Below are positions 59,368 to 64,000 of a stretch of 64,000 nt of DNA, one piece after another. Numbering within the stretch: the stretch's first letter is position 1; each line of letters starts with the position of its first letter. Location: the NCBI GenBank assembly GCA_017411715.1, contig JAFQPO010000004.1, positions 47,895 through 111,894 on the forward strand, given 5' to 3'. The translations under genes were made by a program, and so were the position numbers. Below the pieces are notes generated by a model that saw only the letters and a list, made by a program, of their open reading frames with translations, had not been told where the DNA came from and searched no databases. This stretch comes from Bacilli bacterium. Its GTDB lineage: Bacteria; Bacillota_I; Bacilli_A; ML615J-28; CAG-313.

Positions 59368-60924
59368 ATGTACTTAGAAGTTAAGAATTTAAGTATGACT
59401 TTTGATAAAAAGGTTTTATACAATAACATTAACTTCCGTATCTTACCAAAAGAAAAAGTTGGAATTGTAGGCCCGAATGGAGTAGGAAAGTCTACTCTAA
59501 TTAAGATATTGGGAGGAGAAATCATACCTGATACGGGCAGTATCGAATTTGATAAAAATATAAAGATTGGCTACCTAGACCAATATGCTAAAGTTGATAA
59601 GAAAAAACGAATTATTGAATACTTAAAAGAAGCTTTTTCTTCCTTATATAATAAGGAAGAAAAAATGAAAGAATATTTAAAACTGATAAAATCAACAACT
59701 GACTCTTCATTACACACAAGATATGCTAAAAGTGCATCTATCATTCAAGAAGAATTAGAAGCTAATCGCTTCTATGAGATTGATTCAATGATTATGAAAG
59801 TCGCTAAAGGTTTAGGAATTACCAACTATGGCATGCAGACAGAACTTGGTAAATTATCAGGTGGGCAGAAAGTTAAAGTTGTACTAGCTAAACTTTTATT
59901 AGAAGACCCCGATTTAATAATCTTAGATGAACCGACTAACTTTTTAGATGAATCTCATGTTGAATGGTTGGTTAAGTATTTAAAAGAATATAAAGGAACA
60001 TTTTTAATTGTTTCTCATAATCAAGAATTCTTAAATGATGTTGTTAATGTGATTTTAGACATTGATAATACGCAAGTTAAAAAGTATAAAGGTAATTATC
60101 AAGCTTATGAAATGAAAAAAGCTATGGATGCGGAAGTGTTTGAAAGACAATATGCCGCTCAACAAAAAGAAAAAGCTAAACTTGAAGATTACATTAACCG
60201 AAACAGAACAAGAGCATCAACTGCTAAAATGGCACAAAGTAGACAAAAGAAACTAGATAAGATGGAACTTCTAGAAAAGCCTAAAAGTCAAAATGTACCA
60301 ATGCATTTAAAATTTAATTATTCTTCTATTTCTTCACATCGTTTCTTAGTAGTTGAAGATTTAGAGATTGGATATTATTTCTCACTTCTACCAAAGATTT
60401 CTTTTGAAATAAAAAGTGGAGATCGAATTGCGATAATGGGATTTAATGGTATTGGTAAGACCACCCTTCTTAAAACTTTAATTGGTGAATTAAAACCAAT
60501 TGGTGGAAATTTTAAGTTTGTTGATGATGCTAAAATCGCTTATTTTGAACAAGAACATCATTTTGAAAATGATAATATTTCTCCTTTACAATATATTCAA
60601 GAAATATATCCAAAATTAAATGAAAAAGAAATTCGTGGCATTTTGGCTAAAAGTGGGATTGTGGGGCCACTTGCTTTACAGCCTATTAAAACAATGAGTG
60701 GAGGTGAACAGTCTAAACTTAAACTTTGTCTTGTGACAATGCAAAAAGCAAATGTATTAGTTTTAGATGAACCAACTAATCACTTAGACGCAAATAGTAA
60801 AGAAGAATTAAAAAAAGCATTAATAAATTATCCAGGAACTGTTATTTTTGTTTCTCATGAACATGAATTTACTAATGCTGTTGCTACGAAGAAGTTTGAT
60901 ATTGAAGAATTATTATTGAGTTAG
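59368..60924 (+). CDS. ABC-F family ribosome-associated ATPase
   Basis: 518 residues with two ATPase domains and no membrane segment. Domain 1: Walker A GPNGVGKST, signature LSGGQKVKVVLAKLL, Walker B LIILDEPTNFLD. Domain 2: Walker A GFNGIGKTT, signature MSGGEQSKLKLCL, Walker B LVLDEPTNHLD. A Lys/Arg-rich P-site linker lies between (about 245-305, 'NRNRTRASTAKMAQSRQKKLD' split NRNRTRASTA and RQKKLDKM). ABC-F proteins bind the ribosomal E site and assist translation or antibiotic protection. Closest in layout to YbiT/Ydif-type housekeeping members; no resistance function is claimed. Confidence 0.9.
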   Translation: MYLEVKNLSMTFDKKVLYNNINFRILPKEKVGIVGPNGVGKSTLIKILGGEIIPDTGSIEFDKNIKIGYLDQYAKVDKKKRIIEYLKEAFSSLYNKEEKMKEYLKLIKSTTDSSLHTRYAKSASIIQEELEANRFYEIDSMIMKVAKGLGITNYGMQTELGKLSGGQKVKVVLAKLLLEDPDLIILDEPTNFLDESHVEWLVKYLKEYKGTFLIVSHNQEFLNDVVNVILDIDNTQVKKYKGNYQAYEMKKAMDAEVFERQYAAQQKEKAKLEDYINRNRTRASTAKMAQSRQKKLDKMELLEKPKSQNVPMHLKFNYSSISSHRFLVVEDLEIGYYFSLLPKISFEIKSGDRIAIMGFNGIGKTTLLKTLIGELKPIGGNFKFVDDAKIAYFEQEHHFENDNISPLQYIQEIYPKLNEKEIRGILAKSGIVGPLALQPIKTMSGGEQSKLKLCLVTMQKANVLVLDEPTNHLDANSKEELKKALINYPGTVIFVSHEHEFTNAVATKKFDIEELLLS

Positions 60925-60958
60925 AAAGTATCTAAAGTATTCTTTGGATACTTTTTTT
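60925..60958 (+). terminator. Intrinsic terminator
   Basis: AAAGTATCTAAAG / CTTTGGATACTTT (60925-60937 with 60942-60954), one T-G pair, then T-run. Confidence 0.8.
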
Positions 60959-60965
60959 AATTTTG

Positions 60966-60974
60966 TGTTATAAT
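60966..60974 (+). promoter_or_regulatory. Extended -10 promoter (TGTTATAAT)
   Basis: TGTTATAAT at 60966-60974, identical to the extended -10 boxes at 2326 and 7806, 27 bp before the P-loop kinase gene; the -35 would fall in the terminator and is poor. Confidence 0.55.
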
Positions 60975-61000
60975 TAAATATATTATTTTAGGAGTTTATT

Positions 61001-61483
61001 ATGATACATATGTTAATAGGTATTCCTGGTAGTGGCAAGTCTACTTACGCCAAGGAGTTAAAAGAAGAACTAAAGTGTGATGTTATATCAACCGATTATG
61101 TTAGACAAAGTCATCCCGAATGGCCTGAATCAAGAATTTGGCCTGAAGTCTATCGTTTATCATATCTTGCGTTAGTGGAAAATCGTGATGTCATTTTTGA
61201 TGCGACTAATATTACACCAAAGGTTCGTAAACGTTATATTGATGAAGTTGAAAATATAGGGTGTTGTATGTCTATTTGTGGGTATTATTTTGACACTCCT
61301 ACTAAAGTATGTTTAGAAAGAGTAATGCTTAGAAATTTAGATCCAAATGAATTATACTTACCACCTGAAGTTGTTGAATCATATGGTAATAGAATTATAA
61401 AGCCTAAACTAAGTGAAGGTTTCTCTTCCCTTAAATTTATCAAAAATGGAGAAATTGTTAAAACACATGGATTTAAAAAATAA
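61001..61483 (+). CDS. Small P-loop kinase (AAA_33, polynucleotide-kinase-like)
   Basis: 160 residues. Walker A GIPGSGKST (residues 7-15), 'DVISTDYVRQ', 'VIFDATNITPKVRKRYI' and 'RVMLRNLDP' form the AAA_33/PNK-like pattern ('DxTN' substrate loop). These enzymes phosphorylate nucleic acid ends or small molecules; the actual substrate is unknown. TTTAGGAG precedes the ATG. It overlaps the next P-loop gene by 17 bp. Confidence 0.75.
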   Translation: MIHMLIGIPGSGKSTYAKELKEELKCDVISTDYVRQSHPEWPESRIWPEVYRLSYLALVENRDVIFDATNITPKVRKRYIDEVENIGCCMSICGYYFDTPTKVCLERVMLRNLDPNELYLPPEVVESYGNRIIKPKLSEGFSSLKFIKNGEIVKTHGFKK

Positions 61484-62018
61484 GATTAGTAGAATAATAA
61501 ACTTTGTTGAAAGTTGCCCAAATAAATCAATTATTGCAGTAGAAGGCAAATGCGCTAGTGGAAAAACTACAATTTCAGCTAATTTAACAGATTATACTGT
61601 TATTCATATGGATGATTTTTTCTTACCAATGCATAAAAAAACACCTGCTCGAATGGAAGAAGTAGGTGGTAATATTGATTATGAGCTAGTACATAAAACT
61701 TTAGAAGCACTTATTTTGTCTCTAAATAATAATCAAGATACATTTAAATTTAAAATATTTGATTGTAGTAATCAAACATATGTTGATAAAGAAATCAAAA
61801 TAAAAGAAAAAATAATTTTAGAAGGAGTATACTCTACTCACTATTATTTTCAACATCTCATTAACTATATTATTTATGTTGATGTTTCACAAGATGTTCA
61901 ATATGAACGAATTTCAAAAAGAAAAATGGCCGATCGTTTCTTTAATGAATGGATGAAATATGAAGAGGCATATTTCAAAAAGTATAATATCAAAGAAAAA
62001 GCACATTTAATTGTGTAG
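61467..62018 (+). CDS. Uridine-kinase-like P-loop protein
   Basis: 183 residues from the ATG at 61467; an in-frame ATG at 61446 is also possible and neither has an ideal ribosome-binding site. Walker A GKCASGKTT (27-35), 'VIHMDDFFLP', 'IILEGVYSTH' and 'ERISKRK...RFFNEWMKYEE' match the uridine kinase/phosphoribulokinase fold. Substrate could be a nucleoside or other small metabolite. It overlaps the preceding small kinase and lies 9 bp before the flavin reductase-like gene. Confidence 0.7.
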   Translation: MDLKNKISRIINFVESCPNKSIIAVEGKCASGKTTISANLTDYTVIHMDDFFLPMHKKTPARMEEVGGNIDYELVHKTLEALILSLNNNQDTFKFKIFDCSNQTYVDKEIKIKEKIILEGVYSTHYYFQHLINYIIYVDVSQDVQYERISKRKMADRFFNEWMKYEEAYFKKYNIKEKAHLIV

Positions 62019-62027
62019 GAGGAAAAG

Positions 62028-62531
62028 ATGAAATTAGAAAAAATTGATATTTTAGATTTTAATGAAAATGTATTTAAAATTATAGGTAAAGATTATGCTT
62101 TACTTGCGGCAGGTGACCTAAAACATCATAATGCCATGACAATAGGCTGGGGAGGTTTAGGCTTTCTATGGCGTAAAAATGTGTCAATGGTTTTTGTTAA
62201 ACCTACTAGATATACTTATGATTTTACTGAAGCTAGCGATACATATTCTATTAATTTCTTTACTCCAGAAGATAAAGAAATTATTTCTGTTTTTGGCAGT
62301 AAGTCAGGTCGTGATTGTGATAAAGACGCAATTTGTAATATGGAACCTATAATGTTAGATGGCGCTATTGCTTATGCTAATGCGAGATTAGTTATTGTTT
62401 GTAAAAAAATTTATCATCATGATTTTGATGAAGCATTAGTTCCAGAAGATGTAAAAAATATGTATTATAAAGATCAAAAATTTCATCGTGTTTATTATGG
62501 AGAAGTTATATCAATCTATCAAGCTAAATAA
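62028..62531 (+). CDS. Flavin reductase-like (FMN split-barrel) protein
   Basis: 167 residues. 'ALLAAGDLKHHNAMTIGWGGLGFLW' (read as LLAAGDLKHHNAMTIGWG) and 'KPTRYTYDFTEASDTYSINFF' resemble the FMN-binding split-barrel family of flavin reductases ('NxMTxSW', 'xRxTxxxIxxxxxFxxNxxx'). It probably binds FMN and handles flavin or small-molecule reduction in the cytoplasm. AGGAGG precedes the ATG. A single conserved Cys pair region near 97-105 is noted without assigned role. Third gene of a small operon with the two kinases. Confidence 0.75.
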   Translation: MKLEKIDILDFNENVFKIIGKDYALLAAGDLKHHNAMTIGWGGLGFLWRKNVSMVFVKPTRYTYDFTEASDTYSINFFTPEDKEIISVFGSKSGRDCDKDAICNMEPIMLDGAIAYANARLVIVCKKIYHHDFDEALVPEDVKNMYYKDQKFHRVYYGEVISIYQAK

Positions 62532-62645
62532 GTAACATATCAGATTATTTGGTATGTTTTTTTAAAAAATAAGTCATTATTATAATAATCGTTTGAATAA
62601 ATAGAATTAGAGTTTTTTATCAAATTTTTTAATCTATTATTTAAA

Positions 62646-62673
62646 AAAGTTCTAACAATTAAGTTAGAACTTT
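62646..62673 (-). terminator. Intrinsic terminator of the aldo/keto reductase gene
   Basis: AAAGTTCTAAC / GTTAGAACTTT (62646-62656 with 62663-62673), 6-base loop, and a T-run on the minus strand (AAAAAA at 62643-62648 on plus). It lies 6 bp after the minus-strand stop. Confidence 0.8.
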
Positions 62674-62678
62674 TAATT

Positions 62679-63560
62679 TTATGGTAATATATGACCTGCT
62701 GATAAATATAAACTATACCATTCTTCTCTAGTTAAATTTATTTCTTTTGCTTTTACTAGTTGAAGTAAATGATTAATAGATGTAGTTCCAACAACAGGCG
62801 TAATATTAGAAGGGTGTCTTAATATCCATGCAATAGCAATTGCGTTTTTAGTAACGTTATATTTATCGGATAATTCTTGTAATTTATTATTTAATGCTTC
62901 ATATTTAGGATTGTCTATGAAACTACCATCGTCCCAAGAGGCCATAAGTGGTGACCATGCTTGTAGTTCTATCTCCTTTAAAAGTGAATATTCTAATAAG
63001 TTTCCGCTTCTTAGAAATCCTTCATCTTCAGACATGTTCACAAATAATCCTTCACTAATCATATGGGAATGTACAATGCTGAACTGAACTTGATTATATT
63101 TGATTTTATTAGTCAAGTATTTATTATATAACTCTATTTGCATAGGGTTCATGTTGGAAACGCCAAAACTCTTAACTAAACCATTATTATATAAATAGTT
63201 AAATGCTTCATTTACTTCATTATAATCAACTAATGCATCTGGTCTATGTAATAATAATATATCTAAATATTTACAATTTAATAATTTAATACTTTCTTCA
63301 ACTTGTCTGATGATGTGTTCTTTAGATAAATCATAATATCCCTTGCATATTCCGCATTTGCTTTGAATAATCATTTTTTCTCTTATATTGGGGTTTCTTT
63401 TTAACACTTCACCAAATAATTCTTCACATTTTCTATTTCCATAGATGTCTGCGTGATCAAATAATTGTATATCATTTTCTAAAGCGCATAATATTAATTT
63501 TTCTGTTTGTTCGATATTTAATTTAGCTAATCTCATACATCCTAAAGCGATTTTATTCAT
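62679..63560 (-). CDS. Aldo/keto reductase (YdhF-like)
   Basis: 293 residues from the ATG at 63560, with AGGAGG upstream; a longer reading from 63632 lacks a ribosome-binding site. 'GCMRLAKL', catalytic Asp and Tyr in 'FDHADIYGNRKCEELFG', Lys in 'IIQSKCGI', His in 'LLLHRPDALVD', 'FGVSNMNPMQIELY' and the C-terminal 'PVVGTTSINHL' for NADPH are AKR landmarks. Related to E. coli YdhF. Reduces an aldehyde or ketone; substrate unknown. Monocistronic with its own terminator. Confidence 0.92.
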   Translation of the reverse strand: MNKIALGCMRLAKLNIEQTEKLILCALENDIQLFDHADIYGNRKCEELFGEVLKRNPNIREKMIIQSKCGICKGYYDLSKEHIIRQVEESIKLLNCKYLDILLLHRPDALVDYNEVNEAFNYLYNNGLVKSFGVSNMNPMQIELYNKYLTNKIKYNQVQFSIVHSHMISEGLFVNMSEDEGFLRSGNLLEYSLLKEIELQAWSPLMASWDDGSFIDNPKYEALNNKLQELSDKYNVTKNAIAIAWILRHPSNITPVVGTTSINHLLQLVKAKEINLTREEWYSLYLSAGHILP

Positions 63561-63631
63561 AATCTGCCTCCTACTGAATATCTCTTGATAAATGATTTTT
63601 AATATGTATATATTATACAAATAAAATTTCA

Positions 63632-64000
63632 TTAATTAGTTCTTTTCCATAAATTCGATAAAGACAAATCCATTAGTTTCAATTCATTTAAAGAAATAAT
63701 CTTAAAAACAAACATCCAATTATATGATTCTTCAGTAAAACCTGCAAATTCTACAGATTTAGCAACACATAAAAACCCATGTGACTTTTCATCTATAAAT
63801 TTCATTTCTTTTAATTCTTTATCAATTAGTTTAGAAATAAAGAATTTACTAGCACGTCTAGTTTCCTTATCTCTATAATAACCTAGAATAAAATAACTAT
63901 TTAATTCGCTATCATATTCTACCCAATTTATTACTAAATCATTTTCCTTAGCAAACAATCTTTCTTCAAGAGAAAAATCACTTGTATTATAAATTGACAA
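63632..64000 (-). CDS. Unknown protein, 5' end at window edge
   Basis: At least 122 residues, open to the right edge of the window on the minus strand; a TTG at 64000 could be the start or the gene may continue. Contains 'NWVEYDSELNSYFILGYYRD', 'HGFLCVAKSVEFAGF' and 'NWMFVFKI', alternating patterns suggestive of a beta-rich small domain. No signal peptide or membrane helix. It precedes the aldo/keto reductase by 71 bp on the same strand. I do not recognise the family. Confidence 0.55.
   Translation of the reverse strand: MSIYNTSDFSLEERLFAKENDLVINWVEYDSELNSYFILGYYRDKETRRASKFFISKLIDKELKEMKFIDEKSHGFLCVAKSVEFAGFTEESYNWMFVFKIISLNELKLMDLSLSNLWKRTN

Noticed and set aside
62532..62567. Terminator for the flavin reductase-like gene (AACATA ... 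TATGTT plus T-run)
   Set aside because: The T-run is good but the stem is only about 6 bp with a long loop, so it was not listed as a feature.
1..64000. Mycoplasma-type genetic code (UGA as Trp)
   Set aside because: UGG encodes Trp in every protein and several genes end at UGA with start codons overlapping as ATGA.
1..64000. Mobile elements, prophage or CRISPR arrays
   Set aside because: No transposase, integrase, phage structural gene, cas gene or regularly spaced repeat was seen.

Overview
The window is a 64 kb, strongly A+T-rich, gene-dense bacterial chromosome segment. Short intergenic gaps, many 4-20 bp gene overlaps, UGG for Trp and UGA used as a stop (for example at the ends of aroC and spoVAD) indicate the standard bacterial code. 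A dacF-spoIIAA-spoIIAB-sigF-spoVAC-spoVAD-spoVAEB-spoVAF block, DarA, RNase J, ABC-F and LytTR/DUF3021 genes, and AGGAGG or GGTGAT ribosome-binding sites place it among low-GC Bacillota. It looks like an uncultured, endospore-forming Bacilli/Erysipelotrichia-type lineage with an anaerobic, fermentative gene set; species cannot be named from sequence alone. I see no insertion sequence, prophage, CRISPR array or rRNA gene, and no gap longer than 300 bp.

Layout. 1-7.7 kb is an envelope region: an Ig-repeat lipoprotein leading into a GDPD-like domain (cut by the window edge), two DUF4190-like membrane proteins, two DUF898-like paralogues flanking a P-loop kinase, and a tandem pair of 534-residue VanZ-family proteins carrying large Ig-like outer domains. 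7.8-12.2 kb holds a radical SAM/SPASM protein, a LytTR regulator with DUF3021 partner, a secreted protein and a type I pullulanase. 12.2-18.7 kb (minus strand) is one operon of a WG-repeat lipoprotein and two MacB-like ATPase/permease fusions. 18.7-30.1 kb contains a uridylyltransferase-only GlmU-like protein, DarA, an atypical EF-G paralogue, a class I amidotransferase hydrolase, a CtpE-like P-type ATPase, an SsuABC/ThiXYZ-type importer, a lipid kinase and Ung.

30.2-39.4 kb is a complete shikimate-to-phenylalanine/tyrosine operon (aminotransferase, pheA, aroB, aroC, fused aroE-aroK, aroQ, aroA, tyrA, DAHP synthase). 39.4-44.2 kb is a malate/lactate operon (Ldh2-type dehydrogenase, malic enzyme, LarA, AEC permease). 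44.3-50.0 kb is the sporulation block. 50.1-55.8 kb holds an RNase J-like protein lacking active-site residues, an unknown gene that appears to start at AUU inside a hairpin, rpmG, a membrane FtsK/SpoIIIE relative with destroyed Walker motifs, and tRNA-Thr followed closely by rarA. 56.0-64.0 kb has a two-component system with an HtrA lipoprotein, an ABC-F ATPase, two small P-loop kinases, a flavin reductase-like protein, an aldo/keto reductase and a cut unknown gene.

The strongest leads are: (1) a 150-residue SigF lacking region 3, the part known to be bound by SpoIIAB, although SpoIIAB is intact; (2) the motor-dead FtsK/SpoIIIE-like protein; (3) the AUU/hairpin start at 51.8 kb; (4) the VanZ proteins with Ig-like domains inserted after the first membrane helix; (5) the RNase J-like protein with lost metal- and phosphate-site residues. 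Many promoters here use TTGCAA/TTGCAT as the -35 box with a 16-17 bp spacer and TATAAT.
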